This document shows positions 45,560-58,589 of a stretch of 64,000 bases of DNA, piece after piece. The notes beneath the pieces are model-generated. The model was not told the DNA's origin and made no database searches. It saw nothing but the letters and a program-made list of their open reading frames with translations. The stretch comes from Odobenus rosmarus divergens. Taxonomy: Eukaryota; Chordata; Mammalia; Carnivora; Odobenidae. The stretch is taken from positions 142,115 through 206,114 of the forward strand of contig NW_004452115.1 in the NCBI RefSeq assembly GCF_000321225.1. Reading direction: 5' to 3'. The position numbers and the translations under genes are program-made. Position 1 is the stretch's first letter, and each line of letters begins with the position of its first letter.

Positions 45560-45905
45560 TAACAAACTTCACGTTAGGTGCTCCATGATGTGGGAGATAG
45601 CTGGGGAGATAAAAGATCTTCTCTGCCATGGAGTATTCTCAGGTGCAATTTCTCCTTGGGGCCTCTCTGGAGAAGTCCCACATGCTGTTACAAGCACATC
45701 TGCCAAGCAGTATGCTAGGTCTCTTCAGTTTATCACAAAGTAGCTGCCAGTATAATGTAGCACTTAACTTTGCTTCAATCCTTCCTTGCCGCCCTTCCCT
45801 TGCTCCTCATCCTTGCTTCCTTGGTGTGGCATCCCTTAAATAAATCCTCAGCACTTTAATCCTTTCCTCAGGCTCTGCTTTCTAGAGAACACTGGCTCAC
45901 TTTTG
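45560..45905 (+). repeat. LTR-like fragment, sense orientation
   Basis: The right end has LTR-like text: cttgcttccttggtgtggca (45811), ccttaaataaatcctcagca (45835, poly(A) signal), tcctcaggctctgctttcta (45866) and gagaacactggctcac. This resembles ERV-L/LTR33-type termini. The left end is uncertain. Confidence 0.5.
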
Positions 45906-46080
45906 ATTTGGTGAATTCCCACTTATTTTTCATAACTCATTTCTGGAGTCTCTTCCACGAAGACTCCTCTGATGACGACCACCCTCTTCCCTGCCTGAGT
46001 CAGACATCCCTCTATATGCTAGAGCATCAGACTTCCATATCTCCCAGCACTATTGATCACCTTTTGTATCTAAAAAAGTG
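45906..46080 (-). repeat. Probable L2 fragment
   Basis: ggagtctcttccacgaagac, a tcctctgatgacgaccaccc-type phrase and cactattgatcaccttttgt resemble the reversed L2 3' end ('...aggccttccctgaccaccc...'). Strongly decayed. Confidence 0.45.
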
Positions 46081-46229
46081 TGAAACCTCCCACCTTCTAA
46101 CTAACCCCACTCACCCAATCAGGCTGTCTCTATTCACAAGTTTGATAATCTTTTTTTGTTGTTGTTTTTTTGCTGGCATCAGCCACAGTGATTTTCATAG
46201 CTCAGGTCTCAAGAGGTATTTATAGAATA

Positions 46230-48425
46230 AATGTGGGGAAAGCATGAAAAGAACATAACCAGTTAGTTCTCTTGCTAGCTCATGGAAACCTGGTTTGCCA
46301 TATAAGGAAGGGAGCTGGAATAGTTGTATGTCATTAGGGCAGCTGATTCACACACAGGAAGAATCGAACAGGTTCTGAGATGGGAAGGATCAGGTGGCTC
46401 AGAGCACCAGCCAAGGGAGGCCCCTAGGGAGGCATTGTGTATGGTTCCATAGGAATGAATGCTGCCCTTATAAGGTGGGAGAGCAATGTGTCTCAGACAA
46501 CCCTGTTCAAACTTGGGAGTACTGTCTCTGCTGCATGAGGTTAAACAGGGGCTCTTAAACATTCATTGCCCTGAAGAAAGGTGATGTTTTAATGGGTTAT
46601 AATGAAACGAAAGTTCCACAAGTGCATGGATTATCTGCTCTCAGGATCTCCGAGAACCACATGTTAGGTACTCCATGATGATTAGAGTGGATGATTCTCA
46701 AAAACTCCACTGACCAATAAATCTTAAAATGGTTTCCAACAAGCTTATTTGTATACCCAACTCCTAGTATACTGCTTAATCCAATGGCCAGGGGCCTCTT
46801 CTATGCATGGTCAGGTTTATTCCTTTCCCTGCAGGGATTTACAACACAGTGGAAGAAGTGGCCCTATAAGACTAAAACGAAGGGGTTGTGGATATTTGTA
46901 TACTATTCCCTTGTCACAGATTCATTCCTTCCTCCCTCATACAGGTACACTTTCCAGAAAAAAATTCCCTCTTACCACCTTGGTTCCTGGACACTTATTT
47001 TGCAGAATTAGGGTAATTAATAAGGGAAAGAATTACAAGCAGTCACATGACCCGAATAGTAATTTACATTGGAGAGGGCAGGCATTTTGTGGCAGAAGAG
47101 AAATGGATATATCCAGGTAGTAAGTTACAAAAGTGGGAGGCACTCCAGTTGAGGTTTAGAATTCAGGAAGTTTGGGAAGGGAAAGGAGACTGTGGGACAA
47201 CTGCTTTGCATGTTAGAGAAATGGGAAAAGAACAACTTAGGAAATATGGCAGTATGTCACGAGCTCTTTCCCTTTTGCATTTTTGAACTATGTCTAAAAA
47301 TGTGAAAAATCACTTTTTTAATGTGACATTATTCTAGGGTTGCACCGCTAGACCTCAATTCTATTTGGTTTGTACCGCATTTTAATCCCATCCAGGGAAT
47401 TTGAAACCATGACTAGAGTGTTTTTGGGGTGATTTTAACTAATATCCACTATCTCAGGAAAACCTACTGTAAAATCCTGACATGTACGTGTTTATGCATA
47501 TTCTTTAATTTTTTTTTCTAAAATCAGCTAAAGTCCTTTTTCTTTCTCTTAGCATTGTATTTTAAATGACTACACACATTGACTACAATGAAGGAGTAAT
47601 TCTTTTTGTGGATCTAATATAAACAAGGTTAGAATGACTTTTTGATGTGAATGTTTCCAATGATTATTAGCATACATTATAACTGCCCTTTGCTCCATAG
47701 GTCTTGTGATGTTTGCGGCCAAAAGCAATATAATTTTGACTAGAACTGATTCAGCAGAAACATTTACTTAATCTTGTTAACATTCTCACTAATGAAGCAT
47801 CCAATGATCATTACTTATGGAATGGGGCCAAGATATCCAGGTGCCCCTCATCACGTGTCTGGCTGTTGACATTTTCTGTTTACTCTAATCCCGTACAGCA
47901 ATGTGAGCAGGCGAGGCTTGAATGTGGGAGCAATCTGCACATCATTCACTGGTCACTGATTTCTGACAACCAATTCGGAGGGAAAAATTTTTGACTTAAA
48001 GTCCAATTAGTCAAGGAGTTCCTCCTTTTTCCTTTTTACGGGATTAGAAAATTTGGAAACTAGCTTGGAAGATTTCTGTCCGTTAACGCTTCTACCAGCA
48101 TGTAAGCAAATAAGGGAGACAAAGCAGAAATCTCAGCAATTCTAGATTCTGCAGTAGTCCCTGGACTCAGGAAGGAAAGTAATCAAGCATTTACAATGCC
48201 AAGGAGGTGCACTGCCCAGAAATGCTTAAGACCATTAAGAGCAGGAGTGGCAACATCTTAAAACTCCAAACTCCATCTCCAAATGGAGGGCTACCTTGGG
48301 GTAGGAGATGCAGATCCTAAAGAACAGTGAGCAGAGCATTCCTTCTGCCACTGCCCAGAATCCAAATCTCCCAAGGCTTCATGCTCTGGGCAGCGTGTCC
48401 ACCACCCCATGACTTGACATGGTCT
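46230..48425. other. Unique intergenic sequence, candidate conserved element at 47600-48050
   Basis: No repeat or gene recognised. Around 47630-48010 the text is compositionally balanced and repeat-free, with CCAAT- and GATA-like words (ccaatgatcattac, ccaattcggag). It has the appearance of a conserved non-coding block, which is unproven. Confidence 0.3.
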
Positions 48426-48429
48426 GCCC

Positions 48430-48650
48430 AGTTAATGCCTACTCAGCCTTGAGATCTCTTCTACTTAGCACTTCTCTTGGAAGTACCACAGTGGCACAGA
48501 TGAAACATGTTTATGCCTGCACTTCTTTATAGTACTTATCCCAGTCCTACATCTGTGTTATAGATCCGTCTCCTCTGCCAGTCTTTAAGCTCTGTGAGGG
48601 CAGGGGTTCTCCCCTGATGAGATCATCGTGCCACGATGAATAAGGGCTCA
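48430..48650 (-). repeat. Probable L2 fragment
   Basis: Phrases are ctcagccttgagatctcttc (48441), tagtacttatcccagtc (48531) and ctttaagctctgtgagggca (48583), followed by ggggttct. These match the reversed L2 3' consensus ('...tgtaagctccatgagggcagggact...'). Confidence 0.6.
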
Positions 48651-48654
48651 GTGG

Positions 48655-50785
48655 CTTGCTGGATGAATTTCTTCTCTGCCCCTAAATTCTCTACCTTTAA
48701 AAGGAGGGGTTTGGAGACTTGTAAAGGAACAAACTTAACGCTAAGGGGGTGGTTTTCAGATGATGGAAAAGACCTTCACCAGCCCTAGGGCATACCAACC
48801 TTGCCCCCTAAAAGAGGTTTCGAGCAATCTGGAATTGACAGAGCAAGACTCCTACAGACCCAGTGTTGATTTCTCATGAGAGGACTTCAAACACCAGTAT
48901 TCCTGGGGATCAGGGGAAAGCCACGGAAACCCATTCTGGAACTGTTTTGGAAATGTGGGCTCACACAAGCCATGTGGGCTTTAAAATAGCCATGCACGAT
49001 GTTGTATGGATGCCGATAGAAATGAATCTGCTATTTTTTAAAAAAAAAATTTTAAACCCCGAACATGCTCAAATGAACCTCAGATTAAAATCTTGAGTGG
49101 CTGTTTTCTTAGTTCCTTTAAACTTTTTTTTTCCTTTTGGCATGTCAGTGACTAATAAATTACAGTAAACCCTGAGTTTATACTAGCTCATAGGTGATTA
49201 CAGTGGACAAGTAGTTTTCCCCAAACCCAGGGCCCCTTGGAAAATGAAATAACCCACATATGGAAGGAATCAGCAGACAGAGGGGCCCCTACCTACCTGC
49301 ATTCTCTAGCTGCTGAAATTGTGTTTTGATAAGATAAGAGGAAACAGGGCAAGAAGGAACTCTGACTCCTAGAAACTGAAATCTAAAGCTCTTTTTGCTG
49401 TAAAAGCTCCACGGAGGTCAGCTGGGCCTGGATGACTATGGTGGGACCGCCGAGCTTGGCCCTAACCTGGGTTCTTCATTTCCATCCCATCCCAGCCTCT
49501 TGCTGCCTTTGTCCTCCACCGTCCCGTTACTCTAGAAACCGTGTTGCAGATGTTCCAGGAGAATCCCAATCTCCATCGTTGTTGTCCTGATACGTTCACA
49601 ACTGCCCGCAACCTTGTCAGACCAGCTGTTGTATGTTTGCCTTCAGCAGCATGGTCCTGGAATCACAAGTCGGAGGGGTGTTGCAGCCCCCGCAAAGGCG
49701 ATGGAGGCCAGTAGCTAGCAGAAATGATTGACGCCAGCCCACTAGGATGGGGCAGTTCATTACTAAAGCTCCCACTAGTCATGGCCTGGGAGAAGACAAG
49801 CCCGGTCTTTTAAAACTTTTCGAGGTTTTAAGTGTGGATAACCAGAATAGTCTATTAAAACAAAACAAAACAAAACCCATTACAACTAACCTGGACAGAA
49901 AAAGAATGAGAGTGCGAAGAAACAAAAAATACAAAAGCCCATTTGTCTATAGGCTCATGGGCACAGCCTGCCAGATTCCTTCCATCTTTCCCTAAATTCT
50001 CCATGGTTTTTCCTGTCTGTGGATGTCCCCCATATATTTCACCAACTCCTCCAACATCTTGTGAGCTAGCTGAGAGTTGTCCTGTTCAGTTCGAGGGCGC
50101 AGTGGTTCAGATGCTAATTTGTCCTTGGTTACACAACTCGGAAAAGATCCAGGTTTTGAAAAGCGTCCTTTGGGACTCGTGTCCCGTTATTTTTTCCCCC
50201 GTTGCAGCACTAATTATGCACCCCATCCCATTTTTTAAGAAACTACCATAATAGACCCCAAAAAAAATCTATTAAAGGGAAATAAAAATTTTAACATAGA
50301 ATAATTTAGCTATCAAAAATAGGGTGTTTGGGGTGAACAGCATCAAGAAGCACAAGTTGAAGGGAGCAAGAAATAAGTCACACTCCTAGTGGCCAAGTAC
50401 ATAAAGTCTTATTTTTTAAAAAATATTAGATTCAGTCTTACTTTTTTGTAAATCTGAATATAGTTGACACACAAGATTAGCAGTGACTGCTTCTGTTCTG
50501 CTATGACAAGTGTAGCTACCTCGTCACCATACAATGCTATTACAGTATCTCTGACCATATTCCCCATGCTGTGACCTTTAAGAAATAATACTTAAACACT
50601 CAAGTTGAATTGTTGATTCTATACTGTGAGACCCAACCCCCCCCCTCATTGTCCAACCACTCAATAAGTCTGGTGCTGCACAGCTGGTATTGGTGGTGGT
50701 CAGGGGGTGAAAGATGGGACCGTGAACCATAGAAAAGTGACCCACCCCCCCCAAATAGAAAGCCAGGTAATGGATAAGACGGTCT
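48655..50785. other. Unassigned intergenic stretch
   Basis: No gene or repeat family recognised apart from a (CAAAA)n run at 49858-49877. Open frames are short and lack motifs. C-runs lie near 50635-50645 and 50743-50752. Confidence 0.45.
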
Positions 50786-51461
50786 AATTCACGAGAATCG
50801 GGAACTCCTTGCCATAGCCGTTATAAAATCAGGAGAAGCACAAACCTCCCCAGAGGCCTCCCACCCTAGAATTCCAAAGGAGAGGACTAGGGCAGTGGGT
50901 TTCTCATCTTGTGAGACGGTGGTCAAGGGAAAATGCTTTTGTATCTTAAAGAGCAGGGTGACTCCTCTTGTGTCTTCATTATCCCTGGAAATAGATACAA
51001 GAAAAGGTCTCCATAACCATCGCCCTGATGACAAGCAAAGCGAATCGCTGCAGCATCTGTGCTCCCATTGTACTTCATTAAAACCTGCTCTGCACTGTGA
51101 CTGTATAATCTTGGTGGAAGAGCGAACGCCCTCAGCGCCACGCCTCCAGGACCTACCGCAACAGGCACAAAGATGCACACTTGATAGGTCAAAGTTTTTA
51201 AAATCCCACCATCTCCAAATTAATAGCTGTGTATGTCATGTCCTTTCCATCAGTTGTGTTTACAGTTAGTATTCCTTTGTAACTGAGTTTAATTTTCCAG
51301 AAGGTACTAATTTTATTGCTTCCAAAGTAGTCAATTATTTTTCTGTTTATATAGCATTTTATGTTTCAATTTTCCCTTAGACCCATTTGCAGACACCCGG
51401 TTGGGATATGCACTTGGTAACATAAACCCAAATTAATTTGCGCAGTTTTGCTTGACTGGGC
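50786..51461. other. Unique sequence with overlapping open frames on both strands; candidate conserved element
   Basis: A 129-codon minus-strand frame (50789-51178) overlaps a 124-codon plus-strand frame (50895-51269). Neither contains a domain I know, and mutually overlapping frames usually mean a stop-poor composition rather than coding. The AT-rich segment at 51190-51460 has long unique text of conserved-element type. Part of this block (50986-51031) has a near-identical copy at 53855-53900. Confidence 0.3.
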
Positions 51462-51478
51462 TTTTTTTTTTTTTTTTT
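51462..51478. repeat. Poly-T tract
   Basis: 17 uninterrupted T residues. No retrotransposon body recognised next to it. Confidence 0.9.
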
Positions 51479-51479
51479 C

Positions 51480-53854
51480 CTTGAAGTCACGCTCCATGAA
51501 AAATTCTAACCAGGTGAGCCTTGGCGAAGCAGCTGTTCCTCTTGTGGTCTGTAGGGAGGAACCACCAAGGCATGAGCTAAGGGGAGGCAGGTAATAATTG
51601 CCTTGCCTATTTGGGGTCTTTGTCTAATACTGACTTTTAATTACGAAGGCCAAATGTTTATTTTCTTAAGGGATCCATTTCTACCCCTTGGTTGTTGACA
51701 CAGTTGGAATATGAAACATGTTTACTTTTTTTTTTAACATGGGGGTGGATAGGTATGTTTACATTATAGTAATATATTCTGAGTGTCAGCTCTGTCAACT
51801 CTGACCACATGATCAGTTTTAGATCTTTATACTCCCTAAGCTAACTAAAAATACATTAAAGATGTATCCCCTATTCTGGAAAACACTCCAAAAATGTATA
51901 CCAATACTGTAGTTTGTGTTTATTGAACACTGGGGCTGACCCATAGGAGGGGCTCAATTTGTCAAGTGCTGGGGATACAGTAAGTTTCAAAAAGTCCAAG
52001 GACTTCTATCTTGGGGCTAATGGATGACAGCAGGCTAAGTGCTGTCATAGCAATAGGTGGGGGCTATTTGGACCCGTAAACCCTACTTGTAGAATTCTTT
52101 CCCAAAGAAATGGTCTGAAATGCAGAAATGGCTCACCGAGCTTGTTCCTACAGTGGGCATTGTTATCGACAGACTGTTCGTGCAGATCGGGTTCACACAG
52201 TGAATTAAACAGTGGAAAAACTCTGGAAGCAGTGGGAAAATTGTGTTAGCTATTCTGAGCCAGGCGAAGTCCAAAACAATCTGAATTAACATTCTCAACT
52301 CTATGAAGGTATTCCTATTTTTACTGATGTATAAGAAAATCGACACCAAAGTTAACTCGTCCAAGGTTACTTAACATGCAGGGTAGCCCTAGAGCCTGCC
52401 TTATGTTAGAACCATTAAAAATGTTATATACTTGATACTGATAGGGAGACAGGCTTATGATATTGACATAGAACTGGACACACACTGCCAGTCTGAGCCT
52501 TGGGTTCTCCTAGAAAGCATAGCCTAAGATAAGGGCCTGCAAGCATATAACTTGGGGAAGTTATTTGAGGAAAGAGCAGTAGAGGGATGGAAGGAGTGAG
52601 ACAGGAAAAGAGAGAAAGCCAGTGCAAGGATGTTATGGAGCTTGTCACCCTGTAAGCGGGGGGAGCTCTGTCCCACTAGGACCCTCTGAAGAGCTATAGA
52701 GAATGTGCTTCAGAATCCTTTGCTGAATGGATGGGGGAGGGGAGGCTATGTCCCCCAACTCCATTCCTCGTTGGTCAAAGCTTACCCATCAGTGGCCTCC
52801 CTCTATGTCCAGGGTGGCACGAGCATGAGTGTTGAGTGAGCTTCTGTGGACCTCACACTCTGAGGTGTCAAAGAAGACGTGGGGCAAAAAGGGAGAAGAC
52901 AGGAGGTATTGAACACTTAGGCCTGCGTGAGGCTGGTGTGGCAGCGATGGGTGAGGGGACGGGAGGGCTGACAGGACAGGTGGCAGAGCACCAGAGGTGC
53001 CCGACACAGCCCCTCCTTTAGCCTAGTCCTGCCCAGTGGCCGCCCCTGCCCCGTTGCGAGATTGCTCAGTGCAGTCTCCTTCCACAAGCGTGGCCCACCG
53101 CAGCATCTGCCAGAGTCCAGACAGGTGGGTGAGCGGGACAAGCTCCAGCCGCACGACCGCGGGTAGCCCCCAGCTTGTAACTGACCAACGTCTCTCCCCT
53201 CTGTTCCCATTCGGGCTTTCTCCCTGCTCAGCCTGCATTTCAGCAGGCCTCGGGTGCTGCCTAGTAGAGTGATCCAGACTCTCCTCACTGAAAAACCCAG
53301 GCCTGCTTCAAAGGGATCCATGTCCCTTCTGAACACTGCAGGTTTCAGCTCTGAGAAGAAGATCTTGACTTAGAAGGCCCAACCTTCCACGGTGGGCTCT
53401 ACACCAGAGCCTTAACGATGGGCTGGGGTTTAAGTGGGAGAGATCCTTTCCTTATTCTTCGGGGACCCCGCAAATGCAGCGGATGCTCTCTCTTGCACAT
53501 CCTCAAACCTCTAGGCGCACCTCAGCGGGTTCCCCTTCTGCGTCTCTGAGCCTTGGTCCCTTCCCTCTTCCCAGGCCGTGGTTGCTGATGTTCCCTTTAT
53601 GCACCTGCCGCGGGCATGGAAGCTCGAAGAGCCACGACCAGTGCGTTCCACAGCAATGGGGATAGGAAAGAGGGGGAGTATTACTGCCACTGAATTATAC
53701 TCCTTAAAAAAAAAAAAAGGCTCAAGTGGCACGTTTTATTATATACACTTCACTGCAATAAGATATTGAAAAATATATACACCCAACATACGGCTTATAG
53801 GCGGTTTTTGTTCCTTTTTAATCTAACATTTATGTAATGCCCACCTTTATTTCT
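51480..53854. other. Unassigned intergenic stretch, GC-richer from about 52900
   Basis: No repeat recognised with confidence. The segment at 51920-52030 and a short phrase at 52340-52400 have weak MIR/L2-like wording. From 52900 to 53680 GC content rises and CpG words are more frequent than elsewhere, with several overlapping frames (a 139-codon minus-strand one at 52917-53336). I see no splice-site or motif support for a gene. Confidence 0.35.
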
Positions 53855-53932
53855 TGGAAATAGATATAAGAAAAGGTCTCCATAACCATCCCCCTGATGA
53901 TAGGTATGTTTACATTATAGTAATATATTCTG
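53855..53932 (+). repeat. Chimeric short duplication of two nearby segments
   Basis: 53855-53900 copies 50986-51031 with 44 of 46 bases the same. Directly joined to it, 53899-53932 copies 51748-51781 with all 34 bases the same. The two donors are on the same strand and in the same order but 716 bases apart. The junction shares the dinucleotide GA. There is no GT-AG pattern at the donor, so splicing does not explain the join. Confidence 0.9.
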
Positions 53933-53934
53933 GT

Positions 53935-55425
53935 GGTGCCTCACCAGCCTCACACAGTACTACCAATGGTTAATTCTAGGTATTATGAGTGACTTTTATT
54001 CTTCCTTACACCTCCAGATAGTTTTCAAACTTTCTCTAGTGTTTCTACAATGAGAATAATCAACTCTTAAAATTCTGAAATCCTCTAAAAGAGAGCACTT
54101 AGGTGTTAAGGAATGGCACCTGACCTTCAGAACCTAAAAAATATTTCTAGTATTCCAATTTTCCCCTCCTTCCAGTGCTCATTTCAGTTAAAGCATTTTA
54201 GGAAGAGTTCAAAGGTAAAGAGAGAAAGTGGGTCCATGGACCTGAACTGGAGGGGCTTGAAACTGTGTCCCAGCCATGATCTGCCGCCTCACTGTGCCTT
54301 CTGACAAATGCAGACCTAGAGGAAGACTGACTTGGCTCCCCTGATCTTGGACTCCGGTTTCTGAAGCCTCTGCTGCTACTTGACACAGAGGGGCTTGAAG
54401 AGAGCATCGGGAGAGGATGCAGCTGCTCCTGGTCCCTCAGGTCCCTGGAGGGCTTGCCCTGTTGTGGTGCCTGCTTGGAGCCCATGCCACTGTCCTAATA
54501 CCTTCTACCCTGGGGCTTTTGGGTTGTGGCTGAGCTACCATGGGATCAGCTTCCTATTACTTGTAGTTGTTCAGCCTAGAAGCTCCAGAGAGTTGATGCT
54601 CTATGAGGCCATCCCTGACTGGTGGCAGATGGGAGTAGGTGGACAGATGCTTTCTTCCAGAAAGACGATCTGGAGACACAGCATCTTCATGCCGCTGCTC
54701 TGAAAACGCCCGGAAGTGCAAGGAATCGGCTTGTTGGCAGGCTGTGGTGGCACAGAACGCACAGTTGCCTTAACTCTCCTCGTCTCCTGCCTCCCCGGGA
54801 TTTTATTCTTCAAAATGTTCACGCAAACTTTAGACTTGGGCTGCTTTTCTGGAAGAACTGGGTCAAAAGTCTACCCATACATCTTTTGGGCTCTGTGTGA
54901 CTTAAAGCAAATCACTTAAAATCACTTTATACAAAAGGTAACTCAAAGCTTTAACCGAGTTTAACGATCGAGTGAGACGGTTGCATATAGGGGTTGGGTG
55001 TTTGTTTAGTGTAAAAAGCACCCAGCATATTTCCTGACCTAAACAATAGCCAAGAAAAATCATTTTGCCCTTGGCTGTCTCCTAGCTTTCGCTGTGTTGA
55101 ATCTGCTGGTGTGGCTGGCAACCCAAAATATAAGAGGATGTGTAATAAGGTGAATCAAAGTGAAAACTGTCAGCAGAAGAGAGTAGTAGGGTGTTGCTCA
55201 TGTGGCTCGGCTTCATACAACCTAGGGAAGCAACCATATGACCCACCACGAAACACACTGGACCTCATGAATCCATACTCCGTGAGGCAGAAATGAGTCT
55301 GTGAGGATTTTCTGGGCGATAAGCTAGGTCAGCACTTTGCCCAGTGTTTCTCTTTATAGGCTTGGGACAAGAACAGGATTTCCTTTCTCCTCATCTTTGC
55401 TTCCCACATGTATTCTAAGTCACCT
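53935..55425. other. Unassigned intergenic stretch
   Basis: No gene or named repeat recognised. Several overlapping frames of 60-107 codons at 54200-54900 lack motifs. Confidence 0.4.
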
Positions 55426-55429
55426 TTGC

Positions 55430-55625
55430 TAAACTTCCCAATCCCAAACAGGCTCACCCATAAAGGCTATGTTTTTAAAGGACTAGATTTGTGTGTGGTA
55501 CAAGCAGCCCTACTTCTTGGGCCATATGATCTGGCAGACCCTTTGATGTTGGAAATGTCAGTACTAGAAAAAGATGCATGTGGAATTTGTAGCAAATCCC
55601 TGGGGGACAATCACAACACAGGGAA
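55430..55625 (+). pseudogene. ERV-L-like pol fragment (RNase H entry)
   Basis: Within an open plus-strand frame (55408-55710) the residues LLLGPYDLADPLMLEMSV lie at about 55510-55565. They match the corresponding block of the pol relic at 33783-33836 in the same orientation. Only this piece is recognisable. Whether the downstream region to about 56950 belongs to the same element is unclear. Confidence 0.6.
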
Positions 55626-55719
55626 GGACATGTCCTCTTCAACGGATAAGTATACATCTTTATTATACCAACCCAGAACGTCTCTTTTAAAAGGAATTTA
55701 CATAATATAGTAAACATAA

Positions 55720-58585
55720 TAGTTCTTCACAGTTATCACTGTCTTCATTATTTCTCAACTCCTTTAGTAATCCCTTCTAGAATTTCTTGGGGGTTGACAT
55801 TAAGCTTATCGATCTATAGTTTCAAGAAGAAAAAAGGCAGAATTCTGGAAAGTTGGGGCATATTTTCATCTCCTACATCTTATGGTCTATTGCTCGATGG
55901 TGACTAAAAGCATTTCTGCATCAAATCTATAAGTTTTATATTTCTTAAGATGTGCTCTTCTGAACCTAGAAAAACTAGTTTACTTATATTTTATCTTATG
56001 ATGGCATAAACCTAAAATAGGTGAAAAACCAATACTTTAAAACTGTTCTTTTTGATAGAGAAAATAGATGTTTGATATTTCTGCTTTTTTTACTCTACCA
56101 TCAAAGTACTTTCACCCTCACCCAATGGTAAATACAGCATAATATTTCTTCATTTTCTGCTGATCAGAGTTTTTAGAGGTTACTGGAAAATAAGCTAACT
56201 TGGAAACTTTACTTCTTGGGCATTATTTTTAAAAACAATTATTATGGTAGGTACTGGATCCTGGGAGAGTTGGGGATGCCGATGCCAGGTGATATGTGCC
56301 TGCAGATGCCTGTTGTGAACTGAATCTGGGAGACCCATTGGGTCCTAAGATCAAATGGGCCCAGCAAAACTTCATCAAAAGACAGAAATGATCCATTTAA
56401 GATCCAGTGTAGGCAGAACAAGATGTTAGGTTTAATGAACAGACAGCTCAGACCCACCACTGATGTACCAGCATCCCTTCCCTAAGTCCATGCCAAGGAC
56501 CATGGTTTTGGCCAAGTCAGGTTGGAGAAAACCAAGGAAAGATAGTCAGTGGTTGTACATGTGATTCTGGAGCTTGAGGAGGAAGTTTGTCATATACCTT
56601 TAGAGATCAACAGCAAGGCTTTTCTGATGTTCCTCACAATTAACATTCCTAAGTTGACTTCTGTCCATGTAAGGACTCGGTCACTGAAGGCCAAGGTGGC
56701 AGATATCAATCAAGATCTCACTAACTGCTGTAAGTTCCATCCTTCAACTATGACCGAATGCCTCCTGATTAGCACATGATCTGAGACCACTGACCCTTGG
56801 CAAATGGCCTTGGGTTCACCTCCTTAGCTACTCCCTTTGCCTCCCAGATAATACTTGAAGTTCACTCACCTCTTCCCTGACCCCAAACCTGGCTTGTTCT
56901 CTAAAACCTGAAGTTATTGAACTGCTTGGTTTTCCTTGTGGAGTGACTGGGTCACGGCTTCCTTCAAAGACTGAAAAAAGCCAAACATTGTATCATTTCC
57001 CACAACTCCAGTAAGTGAAGAGTAATCAAAAATATCTCTTGAAACGTTGTTTAAACTCTCTGCTACAGATGTTTATCTGTTCCTCATTTCTGTGTACATA
57101 AAAACAAGCATAGACAGGGCTTCAGTCAAGTACTGTGCTGTGAGTGGTAAAAAATAGATACTTCCAATATTACCCAAAGCACAGTAGTCAGAGCTATACC
57201 TATAGAGCAAAGGGCTCAGAAGCTCCTCCAGAAGCAGGAGGTTTCTACCCTTGGAACTAGTTGTACAAAGAGGATAGACAGCCGATGCAGGAATATTTTA
57301 GAGATGATGTATTACATTTGGGCACCAGTAGAGGTAGCAGATAGAAACCAAATGAAAGTCTTTAGTTCTAATACATAGAGGCCATTATCAGAAGGGACTT
57401 GCCTGGCATAGGAACCACAGCGTCACTTAGAGAGTCTGGCCAAGGTCCTGGTGCTGGCATGGGAGCCCACCCTGCACATAGTGGGCCCCCAGTAAAGAGT
57501 TTGTAGTCTGCTTCCCCTTGTGCATGATCTCACTCCAGAACAATTTGCTTCAGCCCACCTTGTATTCCACTGTTGGCTCAACATGTGTGTCTACTACATG
57601 TCTGTCATTATCCTGGGCATATTCCGAGATTGAGTAAAAAAGATGCTTCCTTGAAGTCTGGAGAAGTCCCAAGTAAACAGGTGTGGAAACAAAAACCTTT
57701 ATAAAGTACCACAAATAAAACAAGGAGCTGAGACAAAATTGGTAGGGGTGAGTAATGACCTCTGCCTTAGGTGATCAAGAAAGCTTTTCCCTGCTTCTAA
57801 CCTCGATTCAATTCATGTTCTTGTTTTTTTGAAGCTAAAGCTTGATAAAGCTCCTCTAACAAGGGCCCCTAGCTTCCGTTCTCATCTACACGATGCAATC
57901 GCCTTCAATTAAGTTGTTGGCATATGGACACAAATCATTGCCTGGTATACCGTACTTCTGTGACCTCCCCTGCATCCTCACCCCGTGAGTCAGACCCAGG
58001 TCTGATCATTTAGCCCAAGGCCCTGTTGACCAGTATGAAGAACTGCCTAATCCAATCTGAGTTTGAATCCAGATATTAGACAATGACTTTGACCTACCAT
58101 TAGAAAGAATTGACCTTGGAATCACTTTTTGGAATTGTGAATTTCAGCCCCTTGTCTTAGAATCGAGGTGAACTGGAGGAATGAAGGCCTTCTTAGCCCT
58201 GATTTACAAGAGTTTCACACTGGCCTTAAAATGGATCTCAACTGCACTGACCTCTGTGGTACTGAGCACTGGGGTGGAAACTAGCCTGGAGCAGCTTGCC
58301 ATAGCCAGACAGTGACCAGAGCCCTGCAGATCCATGTGTCCTCTTCTTTAGCCACAGCTGCTGGTCCCTGAGACCCCTCCACTGCAAAATCTGCATGCCC
58401 CAAGCCTGACAAGTCTTCATCCTTTAGTGTTTACCACCCTCCCTTCATTGGCTCCCTTTTCTGTGTTCTCCTTTCCATATTAGACGCAGTAGATGTTAAA
58501 TATGTATGTCCTATTAGTTGTCTTAGATTTTCTATCTTCTTCCCTAGCTACACCTCAGTTTTACCAAGTATAGCTTTGCTCTCCC
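55720..58585. other. Unassigned intergenic stretch
   Basis: No gene found. 57560-57720 has L2/MIR-like wording (gtgtctactacatgtctgtc, then aaagatgcttccttgaag) but is too decayed to call. 58055-58120 has a weak MIR-like phrase (gtttgaatccagatatta). Confidence 0.4.
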
Positions 58586-58589
58586 TGCC

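Noticed and set aside
50789..51269. Overlapping 129- and 124-codon frames on opposite strands as genes
   Set aside because: Mutually overlapping frames, no motif, no splice or promoter signal.
52917..53336. 139-codon minus-strand frame
   Set aside because: Lies in GC-richer DNA where stops are rarer. Arg/Gly/Leu-rich with no recognisable domain.
53855..53932. Processed retrocopy of a spliced transcript
   Set aside because: The donor at 51031/51032 has no GT and there is no poly-A tail or target duplication. Template switching or duplication plus deletion fits better.
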